Assembly: GCF_006575665.1 (NCBI RefSeq)
Contig: NZ_CP041253.1
Span: 2,076,001-2,140,000 of the forward strand
Length of the DNA stretch: 64,000 nucleotides
Origin: Echinicola soli
GTDB taxonomy: Bacteria > Bacteroidota > Bacteroidia > Cytophagales > Cyclobacteriaceae
Reading direction: 5' to 3'
This document shows positions 47,699 to 55,950 of the stretch, in pieces. The position numbers and the translations under genes are program-made. Within the stretch, counting starts at the first letter, position 1. Every line of letters starts with the position of its first letter. The notes under the pieces were generated by a model, which was given only the letters and a program-made list of their open reading frames with translations, ran no database searches and was not told the DNA's origin.

Positions 47699-47715
47699 TT
47701 TGACTAAAAGTCAAA
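47699..47715 (-). promoter_or_regulatory. Operator candidate 1 upstream of nrdB
   Basis: TTTGACT-AAA-AGTCAAA is a perfect 17-base inverted repeat, 190 bases upstream of the nrdB start. Confidence 0.5.
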
Positions 47716-47855
47716 TTAGTGATAAAATCTTATATATCAAGGTGTAATGTATGTTAATTTAAAGTTACCATTCTATTAAAACGTCATTTAAGGGGCATTT
47801 GGGTGGGGTGGAAAAAAAGTAAAAAAAATATCACAAACTTAAATTCAAGCATTTT

Positions 47856-47903
47856 TTGACTTACAGTCAATAGTAGTGTGGTTTTGTAATTTACTGTAAG
47901 TCA
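47856..47903 (-). promoter_or_regulatory. Operator candidates 2 and 3 upstream of nrdB
   Basis: TGACT-TAC-AGTCA (47856-47868) and TTACT-GTA-AGTCA (47891-47903) share the TGACT-N3-AGTCA core of candidate 1. They are also inverted relative to each other: TGACTTACAGT pairs with ACTGTAAGTCA, an 11-base arm match. They could be two protein-binding sites or one large hairpin. Confidence 0.5.
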
Positions 47904-48260
47904 GATTGTTGTTTTGTTTTTTTATTTGAAAATAAACAACTGTTTGATTTTCAAATCCTAAACAAAAGCAAGTAATTAGTGAGGAATTTTTAATTGATAA
48001 TTTCAATGAATCTATCGGAGCCCATGGCCTATGAGAGACAAGGTACTTTCGTTAATACCGCTAATTTAAATCAAGAAGTTTGAAGGCTATTTTCCTTTTT
48101 GCTAAAAAGAAGTTAAAATAGATACTGTTTTGATTTATCTAATTAGAAGAGGTGTATTTTTGGCGATTGGCAAGGTGGCTTGTTAAGCAAGTAGTCCTCA
48201 GCTTTTTAATGTTTTTGCATAAATCTATGGAGGAAGTTTTTTAATTGTTAAAATCCTGCT

Positions 48261-48268
48261 TATATTTG
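48261..48268 (+). promoter_or_regulatory. -7 element of the rplU-rpmA promoter
   Basis: TATATTTG matches TAnnTTTG 30 bases upstream of rplU. The upstream region is T-rich and the -33 element is not distinct. Confidence 0.5.
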
Positions 48269-48297
48269 CACCTCAATTTTGATAAAAAGTTCTTAGT

Positions 48298-48609
48298 ATG
48301 TACGCAATAGTTAACATAGCTGGAAAGCAGTTCAAAGTAACTAAAGATCAATATGTCTATGCACCAAAGTTGCAAGGCGATGTTGACGCTTCCGTTGAGT
48401 TCGATGAGGTATTGTTGGCAGATGACAACGGTACGGTATCGGTAGGTGCCCCTTTATTATCGGGTGCCAAGGTGACAGGAAAAATTCTTGATCACGTGAA
48501 AGGTGACAAAGTAATCGTTTTCAAAAAGAAAAGAAGAAAAGGTTACAAAAAGAAAAATGGTCACAGACAAGAGTTTACTAAATTACTTATTGAAAACATT
48601 GCACTATAA
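48298..48609 (+). CDS. rplU: 50S ribosomal protein L21
   Basis: A 103-residue large-subunit protein that binds 23S rRNA. MYAIVNIAGKQFKVTKDQYV is the typical start. The signature VIVFKKKRRKGYKKKNGHRQ followed by EFTKLLIENI is the L21 C-terminal rRNA-binding part. It forms the usual rplU-rpmA pair, 32 bases apart. Confidence 0.98.
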   Translation: MYAIVNIAGKQFKVTKDQYVYAPKLQGDVDASVEFDEVLLADDNGTVSVGAPLLSGAKVTGKILDHVKGDKVIVFKKKRRKGYKKKNGHRQEFTKLLIENIAL

Positions 48610-48641
48610 GTTTAATCTTATAGCCTAAAACATTAAAGATT

Positions 48642-48902
48642 ATGGCTCACAAGAAAGGTGTCGGTAGTTCTAAAAACGGTAGAGAATCCCACAGTAAACG
48701 ACTTGGTGTTAAAAAGTTTGGTGGTGAATCTGTAATTGCCGGTAATATTATCGTAAGACAAAGAGGAACCAAGCATCACCCAGGATTGAACGTGAAAGTT
48801 GGCAAAGACCATACTTTGTTCGCTGTGACTGATGGGAAAGTAGAATTTAAGAGAAAGCACGATGGTAAATCTTATGTAAGCGTAGTGCCTGCTGAAGCGT
48901 AA
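48642..48902 (+). CDS. rpmA: 50S ribosomal protein L27
   Basis: An 86-residue protein of the large subunit whose N-terminal arm reaches the peptidyl-transferase centre. [20 protein letters not shown] and [20 protein letters not shown] are diagnostic. It has the direct MAHKKG start, not the longer cleaved N-terminus of Firmicutes. A terminator follows at 48928-48960. Confidence 0.98.
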   Translation: MAHKKGVGSSKNGRESHSKRLGVKKFGGESVIAGNIIVRQRGTKHHPGLNVKVGKDHTLFAVTDGKVEFKRKHDGKSYVSVVPAEA

Positions 48903-48927
48903 GATATTATACCCATACAAAAACTAA

Positions 48928-48960
48928 AAAGCCGTCCTTACTGAAGGGCGGCTTTTTTTG
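48928..48960 (+). terminator. Terminator of rplU-rpmA
   Basis: AAAGCCGTCCTT and AGGGCGGCTTT pair with one G-T wobble around ACTGA and are followed by a run of Ts. Confidence 0.85.
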
Positions 48961-48993
48961 TTTAATGAGTAGCTAAAACATTGGGTTTTGTGG

Positions 48994-49260
48994 GGCAAGC
49001 GGAAAAATTGGGGCCATGAATCTCTATATTTTAATATGGTTTCTTTTTCGTTTTTTTTTGCCACAAAGACGCGAAGGCACAAAGGGGGTTGATAGGGGTT
49101 TTTCGTGCAATTGGCGTCTTTTATTTACAAATAACTTAGTGGCTTGCTTTTTTTTGCTACAATGGCTATAAGCCCCAAAGCTGTTTGTTTTCCATGAAAT
49201 TTGGAATCCTACTACAAAACACGTCGTGTCCTGGCGACTTCGTGGCGACATACCAAATGA
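48994..49260. repeat. Dispersed intergenic repeat, copy C (diverged)
   Basis: It has the same landmarks as copies A and B: the GCAAGCGGAAAAATT start, GGCCATGAATCTCTATATTT, TTTTTTGCCACAAAGACGC, AAGCTGTTTGTTTTCCATGA and CTGGCGACTTCGTGGCGACA. About 70 extra bases are inserted in its middle (about 49080-49150). Confidence 0.7.
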
Positions 49261-49746
49261 ATGGAAACCTTATCAAACCATATTTCCGGGGAAATGTCTT
49301 TAGGTTAACCAAATAGGAACAATAGGACTATACTTTCCCAGTCGAACTTTGCTGCACACCTTATGCTTTAGGTGATGACCACTTGAATTGTATTTCCCCC
49401 CAAACTTTTCCACTTGATCCTGTAAACCTTACCCCGCCCACAGAAATATTACTTAATCGATTTTTGTCTGTGCCCATAGGTGATTTTTGCCTGTTCCTTC
49501 GGATGGTTTGACCCAGTATGCTTTGATATTGTTTCATGGTACCAATTTTATTTATTTAATTAAATTATTTCGTTTTCGCGTATAATCCTGTTTGATGTTA
49601 TTATTGTGTTTTTTGAAACATATAAAATGATCTTTGTGTGATTTTCAAGAAGGTAAGCAGGGTGATGGTGTGTTTTACCGGTAATAGGTCTTTTTTATTT
49701 TGTTTTAGAATGGGCTATATTATTCGTTGTTTAACGTGAGTCATGA
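49261..49746. other. Gene-free region upstream of the peptide-export operon, with a repeat right end
   Basis: It contains CCCGCCCACAGAAATATTAC at 49434-49453, another diverged copy of the repeat right end. A 58-codon minus-strand frame (49361-49537) overlaps it. The last 200 bases are very AT-rich and should hold the operon promoter, but no clean TAnnTTTG is visible. Confidence 0.45.
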
Positions 49747-50910
49747 ATGAAAACGATTTTTCCAGCTACTATAATCAACCAAACCACTGAGTATTATCAG
49801 AGCAAAATATCTGTTAGGTCAAAGGTTATTTACCTTAGTGTAATGGCTGTCCTGACCGGAATTTTGGCAAGCCTTCCATTTATTTATGTGGATGTATCTG
49901 TCAGTGCCAGGGGGAGGTTCCAGACTTCATTGGGAAGGAATGAGATCCATGCTCCTGTTTCCGGGCGGGTTTCTTCGATTAGCATCGTCGAAAATGAATC
50001 TGTCGGGAAGGGCCAGGTATTGGCAGAGATCAAATCTGATCAGGTTGACTTGGAGATCGATGGCGTGGACAGCCGGAAGGCCTTGGTCCAGAATTTCATT
50101 AGCGATTTAAGAAAGATGATGAAACTCAGCCCAAATCGCATAGATGAATTTGTGGGGAGGACATTGGTCACGAAGTACTATCAGGCGGCCTTTTTTGAAT
50201 ACGTATCGGGTGTCCAACAGCTGCAGACGGTATTGGAAAAGGAAAAGCGGGATCTTAAGCGGGCCAAGGTGCTTTTTGACAGTAAGGCGATCTCAGCGGT
50301 GGAGTATGATGAGTACCGGTCGAAGTTCGAACAATCATTGGCCAACCTGGATATCTATCACAGCAAAAAAATATCCTCATGGGAGCAGGAATTGCGCGAT
50401 TATCAAAATGAGTGGGATGAACTCTCCAATAACAAAAAGCGGTTACGCGACAGGCTGCACCAGTATACGATCATGGCCGGGGTATCAGGAACGATTATCA
50501 ATTTTGAAAATATCAAGACAGGGGACTTCGTCTTTGCCAACCAGAAGATCGCTGAGATATCACCTGACAGTACCCTGAAGGCCGTAGCCTTTTTGGATCC
50601 TGCTGATATTGCCTTTGTCCAGCCTGGACAACCCGTCAATCTGCAAGTGGATGCCTATAATTATAACCAATGGGGATTGCTCGAGGGAACTGTGGAAGAG
50701 ATTTCGAAGGATATTAATATGATCAGTGAAAACCAAGTGGCCTTTCGCGTGGTATGTAACCTGAACCAAGAGGCGCTCTATCTTAAAAATGGCGTCAAAG
50801 GAGATGTGAAAAGGGGCATGACCTTTAATGGCCGCTTCCTTGTGGCAAGACGCTCATTGTATCAGTTATTGTATGACAAAGTGGACAATTGGCTTAACCC
50901 TGCCATGTAA
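49747..50910 (+). CDS. HlyD-family periplasmic adaptor of a type 1 peptide-export system
   Basis: A 387-residue membrane-fusion protein. One transmembrane helix (about 27-48, VIYLSVMAVLTGILASLPFI) is followed by half of a lipoyl-like domain (NEIHAPVSGRVSSISIVENE). A long coiled coil (about 125-230) comes next, then the second lipoyl half (TIMAGVSGTIINFENIKTGD), and beta-barrel regions such as LDPADIAFVQPGQPVNLQVD. It links the inner-membrane ABC exporter to the outer membrane. It begins the operon; the ABC/C39 gene starts 21 bases downstream. No TolC-like gene is present. Confidence 0.92.
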   Translation: MKTIFPATIINQTTEYYQSKISVRSKVIYLSVMAVLTGILASLPFIYVDVSVSARGRFQTSLGRNEIHAPVSGRVSSISIVENESVGKGQVLAEIKSDQVDLEIDGVDSRKALVQNFISDLRKMMKLSPNRIDEFVGRTLVTKYYQAAFFEYVSGVQQLQTVLEKEKRDLKRAKVLFDSKAISAVEYDEYRSKFEQSLANLDIYHSKKISSWEQELRDYQNEWDELSNNKKRLRDRLHQYTIMAGVSGTIINFENIKTGDFVFANQKIAEISPDSTLKAVAFLDPADIAFVQPGQPVNLQVDAYNYNQWGLLEGTVEEISKDINMISENQVAFRVVCNLNQEALYLKNGVKGDVKRGMTFNGRFLVARRSLYQLLYDKVDNWLNPAM

Positions 50911-50931
50911 AACGATTGAGAAGGTATATTC

Positions 50932-53085
50932 ATGAGTATAAAAATCAAACAACGGGATATTACGGATTGTGGAGCGGCATGTTTGGCATCAATCGCCAGT
51001 AATTATAAGCTGAAGATACCTATATCCAAAATCCGCCAATTGGCCTCTACCGACCAAAAAGGCACCAATGTGCTTGGTTTGATAGAAGCTGCGGGGAAAT
51101 TGGGGTTTTCTACCAAAGGTGTTCGAGGGAGTTTTGAAAGTCTTTTCCAGGTGCCAAAACCGGCGATTGCCCATGTGGTACTGAATAAGACGCTCCATCA
51201 TTATGTGGTGATCTATCATGTGAACAAGCGGTATGTGAAAGTCATGGATCCGGCAGAGGGCAGGATGAAGAAGTTTACCCATGATGAATTTAAGGAGATT
51301 TGGTCCGGGGTCTTGGTGCTATTGATGCCCAATGAGGAATTCAGGGCCATGAACGAGACGGTCTCTGTGGCCAAGCGTTTTTGGTTCCTGATCAGCCCGC
51401 ATAAAAGTGTAATGCTACAGGCTGTTTTTGGGGCGGGCATTTATACTATCCTGGGCTTGTCCACTTCCATTTATGTCCAGAAAATCATCGACAATGTCTT
51501 TATCAGCCGCAATACTAATTTATTGAATCTGATGAGTGTGGTGATGATATTGCTGCTGCTATTCCAGGTTTTTATCGGAGTATACAAGTCGGTTTTTGTG
51601 ATCAAGACAGGGCAAAAGATCGATGCCCGATTGATTTTGGGCTATTATAAACATTTGCTCTCTTTGCCACAACGTTTTTTTGATACCATGAGAGTGGGAG
51701 AGATCATTTCCAGGATCAATGATGCCGTAAAGATCAGAGCATTTATCAACGATGTATCGATCAGTTTGGTGGTAAATGTTTTTATTGTGTTTTTTTCCTT
51801 TGCACTGATGTTTACCTTTTATTGGAAATTGGCCCTGATCATGCTGATGATTGTTCCACTTTACCTGGTGGTCTATCTTATCACCAACCAATTGAACAGG
51901 AGGGTGGAGCGGAAGCTGATGGAAAACACTGCTGAGCTGGAGTCGCAGTTGGTGGAATCAATTCATTCAGTGGGGACCATTAAGCAGTTTGGAGCTGAGG
52001 ACTATGCCAATATCAAAACAGAGGGCAAATTCATCAATATGCTGGGTTCCATCTATCAATCAGGAATGAACAATGTGTTTTCCAGTAATTCCTCTGAATT
52101 CATTTCCCGGCTATTTACGATTCTTTTGCTGTGGATAGGGGCCGGCTACGTTCTGGAGAATGAGATTACCCCTGGAGAGCTGCTGTCTTTTTATGCCTTG
52201 ATAGGATACCTTACGGGGCCATTGGTGGGGATAATTGGGATGAACAAAACCATGCAGAATGCGGTGATAGCAGCCGATAGGCTGTTTGAGATTATGGATT
52301 TGGAAGTGGAGGAGAGGAAAGAGAAGTTTGAGATCGAAAGGGATGCCATTGGGGATATTAGCTTCAATAATGTTGTTTTTCGCTATGGCTCCAGGGCCAA
52401 AGTATTTGATGGCCTTAACCTTACCTTTCAAAAGGGGAAAGTTACGGGCGTCGTGGGCGAGAGCGGATCCGGGAAGTCTACCTTGGCATCGCTCCTCCAG
52501 CATTTGTATTCGCTAGAGTCTGGACAGATCAAGATAGGTATCCATGATATTTCGTATATTGAGCACAGGTGTCTACGGCGATTGGTAGGGGTGGTGCCAC
52601 AGCAGGTTGATCTATTTGCCGGAAACCTGATCGATAATATCGCATTGGGAGATCATCAGCCGGACATTCAGAAAATTGTGGGGATTTGCCATGAATTGGG
52701 AATGATGGAATTTATAGAGGGACTGCCAAATGGCTTAGCGACCTTTCTGGGAGAGAATGGAGCATCTCTTTCCGGTGGACAAAAACAACGGGTGGCCATT
52801 GCGCGGGCCTTGTACCGTGACCCAGAGATTATCGTCATGGACGAGGCCAATGCATCTCTGGATCCGAAATCCGAAGAATACGTCCAAAGGGTGATCAGGA
52901 CTTTGGTCAAAAAAGGAAAGACGGTTGTTTTTATTACGCATAGACTGGCAGCGGTAAGGGATTTTGATCGTATTTTAGTGTTGGATAAAGGGTCGCTTGT
53001 CGAACAGGGTGAGCATCACGATTTGTTTGCTCAGGAAGGAGTTTACTATCAAATGCTTCAAAAGCAGACTTTTGTTTTGGATTAA
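50932..53085 (+). CDS. ABC exporter with N-terminal C39 peptidase (double-glycine leader processing)
   Basis: A 717-residue PCAT-type transporter that cleaves leader peptides after Gly-Gly and exports the rest. The C39 domain (about 1-140) is intact: catalytic C13 in DITDCGAACLASI, H90 in LHHYVVIYHV, D106 in KVMDPAEG. Six membrane helices follow (about 160-440). The ATPase has Walker A VVGESGSGKSTLASLLQ, signature GASLSGGQKQRVAIARA, Walker B EIIVMDEANASLD and H-loop VVFITHRLAA. It lies between the HlyD adaptor and the HTH gene (13 bases to the latter). The intact peptidase implies that a Gly-Gly substrate exists; the best local candidate is the next gene. Confidence 0.95.
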   Translation: MSIKIKQRDITDCGAACLASIASNYKLKIPISKIRQLASTDQKGTNVLGLIEAAGKLGFSTKGVRGSFESLFQVPKPAIAHVVLNKTLHHYVVIYHVNKRYVKVMDPAEGRMKKFTHDEFKEIWSGVLVLLMPNEEFRAMNETVSVAKRFWFLISPHKSVMLQAVFGAGIYTILGLSTSIYVQKIIDNVFISRNTNLLNLMSVVMILLLLFQVFIGVYKSVFVIKTGQKIDARLILGYYKHLLSLPQRFFDTMRVGEIISRINDAVKIRAFINDVSISLVVNVFIVFFSFALMFTFYWKLALIMLMIVPLYLVVYLITNQLNRRVERKLMENTAELESQLVESIHSVGTIKQFGAEDYANIKTEGKFINMLGSIYQSGMNNVFSSNSSEFISRLFTILLLWIGAGYVLENEITPGELLSFYALIGYLTGPLVGIIGMNKTMQNAVIAADRLFEIMDLEVEERKEKFEIERDAIGDISFNNVVFRYGSRAKVFDGLNLTFQKGKVTGVVGESGSGKSTLASLLQHLYSLESGQIKIGIHDISYIEHRCLRRLVGVVPQQVDLFAGNLIDNIALGDHQPDIQKIVGICHELGMMEFIEGLPNGLATFLGENGASLSGGQKQRVAIARALYRDPEIIVMDEANASLDPKSEEYVQRVIRTLVKKGKTVVFITHRLAAVRDFDRILVLDKGSLVEQGEHHDLFAQEGVYYQMLQKQTFVLD

Positions 53086-53098
53086 TCACTGACAACTT

Positions 53099-53431
53099 AT
53101 GAATTTTATCAAGCATATTGAACGTCTCCAGCTCATTAATAAATTGGTGAGAGAAGAAAAAACAGGTTCTCCCGAAGAGTTGTCTACTCGCTTGGGAATA
53201 AGCAGAAGGCAACTATATAATCATTTGGAAAGTCTTAAGGATATGGGACTAGAAGTTGCGTTTTCCAGGAAAATAAATAGCTTCCATTATGTGGATGAAA
53301 AACACCTGGAGATGACATTCACCTTAAAGGTGATCGGCCCTGAAGAAACGGAAAATATCTATGGGGGAACATACATTCCGATTATTCCAGAATGGCTGCC
53401 TGAATGGGAATGGTTAAATGAAGCAGGTTGA
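53099..53431 (+). CDS. HTH-domain protein with a C-terminal double-glycine motif and a 20-residue Trp-rich tail
   Basis: A 110-residue protein. Residues about 5-50 form a winged/HTH_11-type DNA-binding domain (SPEELSTRLGISRRQLYNHL), followed by a wing-like strand region (VAFSRKINSFHYVDEKHLEM). At 79-90 the sequence IGPEETENIYGG fits a C39 cleavage site: GG at 89-90, I at -4, E at -8, I at -12. Only the -7 position (T) departs from the usual hydrophobic residue. The tail after GG (TYIPIIPEWLPEWEWLNEAG) is acidic, has no Lys or Arg, three Trp and one Tyr. It directly follows the C39 exporter. Regulator, exported peptide precursor, or both: this is inference. Confidence 0.8.
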   Translation: MNFIKHIERLQLINKLVREEKTGSPEELSTRLGISRRQLYNHLESLKDMGLEVAFSRKINSFHYVDEKHLEMTFTLKVIGPEETENIYGGTYIPIIPEWLPEWEWLNEAG

Positions 53432-53979
53432 TGTTTTTTTGGTAGCGCGGGTTCTGTGTTAATAGGTGATGTACAGGTATTCGCTAAAGAATCCTGTAGA
53501 CCTGAATATGAATTTTATTTTTTGGATGTGAATAGCTGTTTTTTGTGGATCAATTCACCAGTTTAAGGATTTATACCCCATTTTGTCTGTATTTTTTTGT
53601 CCTGATAATCAGTTAAGTAGATTAAAAACACTCTCCGTGCAAGTTTTGTGCACGCATTCAAGGTACCTTTATTATATCGAAAGCGGGTAAGGATAAAATA
53701 AGTACTTATGTTTAACGTTGATCGATATTTAAGTGCATTATGCTTTTGATATGATGCGATTTGAGTAAAGTGAAACTACCGCAAAAGATGCAGTCATTTA
53801 TGATATAAGCACCTGTTTTTGATCGGGAGGTGATGATAACAGAGGTAAGTTGCATCTTTTATGAAATAAATAATGTTCTTGGCACTGATATTGAAGTGCT
53901 TTGGATACATAGATTAAAGACAATATTTTTTTAATTACTATGTTGGTGATTTTTTAGTTCTCGTGTTGATTAACGTCAG
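53432..53979 (+). ncRNA. Possible structured transcript or 3' extension of the export operon (weak)
   Basis: There is no family-like gene, but the stretch ends in a strong terminator. It contains nested inverted repeats: CGTGCA/TGCACG (53636-53654), AAAAGATGCA (53783-53792) pairing with TGCATCTTTT (53851-53860), and inside that CACCT (53810-53814) with AGGTG (53828-53832). No promoter of the TAnnTTTG type was found within it, so it may simply be the long 3' end of the operon mRNA. Confidence 0.3.
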
Positions 53980-54012
53980 AAGGGATACATGTGTGGTGTA
54001 TCCCTTTCTTTT
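53980..54012 (+). terminator. Terminator downstream of the export operon
   Basis: AAGGGATACA (53980-53989) pairs perfectly with TGTATCCCTT (53997-54006) around a seven-base loop, followed by TCTTTTT. It lies 550 bases past the HTH gene. Confidence 0.8.
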
Positions 54013-54610
54013 TACCATAAAGGCTCTAAGACCCATTTCTCTTTAATTTAGCAATAGGAATGCGTGCTCCGTTATAAAAAAGATCAGCGCAAATCTTATT
54101 AATCAGCGTCATCTGCGCGCTATCCAAAAGCGAAGCTACATAGCCCCCGCTTTTCCGCTTGATCCGAAACCTTACCCCGCCTCCTGAAATATGGCTTGAT
54201 CCCTTAATCTCTGAAAACCGTTAACGCTAATCTTTTACTGGCTTGAGGTCAAAAACCCTTTTTATTGGTAACTATATTCCGGTTTTGTGCGGAGTGCGTA
54301 TATTTAAGTAACCAATAATTTGCTAGTTTATCTTATTAAAAATACATTTATAGCGGTCTTCTTGGATTGAGTGGTTGTTAAAAACGGTGGTAGAGAACAT
54401 CAATAAGGAGACGCTATTTAGGTTGATTTCCTTGTATTGTCCAGGGTTTTATTACTTGGATGATATTTGTGTTCTTGTTGTAAGGATTGCCATTCTGGGA
54501 GAAATTGAAAGGTGATCGATATGTTCACCAGGATAATCAGATAATTTTTAAAATGATTTAATACAAACTATTTAAGATTCTAAAAGCTCACAATATATAA
54601 ATACCCAAGT
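54013..54610. repeat. Gene-free region with a diverged copy of the dispersed repeat
   Basis: ACCATAAAGGCTCTAAGACCC (54015-54035) resembles the CACAAAGATGCTAAGACCC part of the other copies. CTTACCCCGCCTCCTGAAAT (54171-54190), with ATGGCTTGATCCC after it, is the right end. AATCAGCGTCATCTGCGCGC near 54100 is a second repeat fragment, also seen near 19.58 kb. The remaining 400 bases up to the M16 gene are AT-rich without a recognisable gene. Confidence 0.5.
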
Positions 54611-55942
54611 ATGAGAAAAGTCTGTTTTTTAATAATGACCATAACCAGTATGCTGGTTGTTCCGGTCATTGCACAAAATGAAATTGAATTTCAGGAGTTT
54701 AACCTGGATAATGGTTTGCATGTGATCATGCATAAAGACAACACGACGCCGATCGTGGTGACGTCTGTTCTGTATCATGTAGGTTCTAAAAATGAAGATC
54801 CAGAAAGGACGGGATTTGCCCATTTTTTTGAGCACTTGTTGTTTGAAGGAAGTGAACACATCGGTAGAGGGGAGTACATGAAAAAGATCCAGTCTGAAGG
54901 CGGAACACTGAATGCGTATACGAGTAATGACATTACTTATTACTATGAGACGCTTCCTTCCAATAAACTGGAATTGGCCCTTTATATGGAGAGTGAGCGC
55001 ATGCTTCATGCCAAAATAGACCAAGTGGGAGTGGACACGCAGCGGGAAGTAGTGAAGGAAGAAAAAAGGCAGCGGTACGATAACCAGCCATATGGTACCA
55101 TCCTTCCAGAGACCCTGAAGCGCGCTTACACCAAACACCCTTACCAATGGGCGCCTATTGGCTCCTTGGATCACCTTAATGCGGCGACGCTGGACGAGTT
55201 TATGGGTTTCTACAACGAATTTTATGTGCCCAACAACGCGACATTGACCATCGCCGGTGATATTGACTATGACCAGACCAAAGAATGGGTAGAGAAATAT
55301 TTCTCGGAAATTCCCAAGGGCAAAGCGGATATCTATCGTCCCAATATTACGGAACCTGCCAAGACAGAAGAGATCAGGGATATTATCTACGACAATATCC
55401 AAATCCCGGCAGTGATTCAGGCGTATAATTTGCCTCCAAAAAACGATCCTGATTCTTATGCGATGGACATGCTGTCCACTTACCTTACTGGCGGAAAATC
55501 ATCCCTGATGACGAAGGAATTGGTGGATAAGCAGCAAAAGGCCTTGGCCGTGGCTGCCATTCCTCTTGATTTGGAAGATGGAGGGATCTTTATCATGTAT
55601 GGCATCACTAATATGGGAGTCCAGGCAGAGGAGTTAGAGACCGAAATTGATAAATTGATCAAGCAGGTACAAGAAGAAGGTGTTTCAGAAAGGGACTTTG
55701 AGAAGCTGCAAAATATTATTGAAAATAATGTGGTGAGCAGTAACAGTACCATGTCGGGAATTGCCCAAAGCCTGTCACAGTCCTATGTGTTTTTTGGAGA
55801 AACGGGACATATTAACGAGGTGTTGGAAAAATACAGAGCGGTATCCCGAGAGGATTTGAAGCGTGTGGCCAATAAGTACCTTACCCTAGACGGCAGGGTG
55901 GTGCTCTATTACTTGCCAAAATCATCACAGCCTCAAGATTGA
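54611..55942 (+). CDS. M16 family zinc metallopeptidase (catalytic half)
   Basis: A 443-residue secreted protease with a signal peptide (MRKVCFLIMTITSMLVVPVI, then AQNEIEFQ). The inverted zinc motif HFFEH is at residues 71-75 in GFAHFFEHLLFEGSE, with the distal glutamate region EVVKEEKRQRYDN. Both the active N-terminal and the structural C-terminal M16 domains are present. It acts in the periplasm, probably degrading peptides. It overlaps or adjoins the second M16 gene, and such pairs normally form heterodimers in which one partner is catalytic. Confidence 0.92.
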   Translation: MRKVCFLIMTITSMLVVPVIAQNEIEFQEFNLDNGLHVIMHKDNTTPIVVTSVLYHVGSKNEDPERTGFAHFFEHLLFEGSEHIGRGEYMKKIQSEGGTLNAYTSNDITYYYETLPSNKLELALYMESERMLHAKIDQVGVDTQREVVKEEKRQRYDNQPYGTILPETLKRAYTKHPYQWAPIGSLDHLNAATLDEFMGFYNEFYVPNNATLTIAGDIDYDQTKEWVEKYFSEIPKGKADIYRPNITEPAKTEEIRDIIYDNIQIPAVIQAYNLPPKNDPDSYAMDMLSTYLTGGKSSLMTKELVDKQQKALAVAAIPLDLEDGGIFIMYGITNMGVQAEELETEIDKLIKQVQEEGVSERDFEKLQNIIENNVVSSNSTMSGIAQSLSQSYVFFGETGHINEVLEKYRAVSREDLKRVANKYLTLDGRVVLYYLPKSSQPQD

Positions 55943-55950
55943 TTTTTAAC

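Larger units (their letters stand above)
47511..48260. other. Long gene-free region between divergent nrdB and rplU
   Basis: About 750 AT-rich bases without a family-like frame. The main structure is a set of palindromes (listed separately). GGGGTTCGATCC at 47682-47693 resembles a tRNA T-arm, but no acceptor or anticodon stem surrounds it. Confidence 0.5.

Noticed and set aside
49361..49537. Minus-strand 58-codon frame (MKQYQSILGQTIRRNRQ...) with a VGG motif
   Set aside because: It overlaps the right end of the dispersed repeat, and the GG comes from the repeat's CCGCCC block; no promoter or family supports it.
53833..53934. 33-codon ORF (MITEVSCIFYEINNVLGTD...) after GGGAGG
   Set aside because: The purine-rich stretch is only two bases from the ATG, no Gly-Gly leader is present, and the start lies within a possible RNA stem.
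54629..55402. Long minus-strand frame (257 codons) across the M16 gene
   Set aside because: It is a shadow of the M16 peptidase; no family resemblance.
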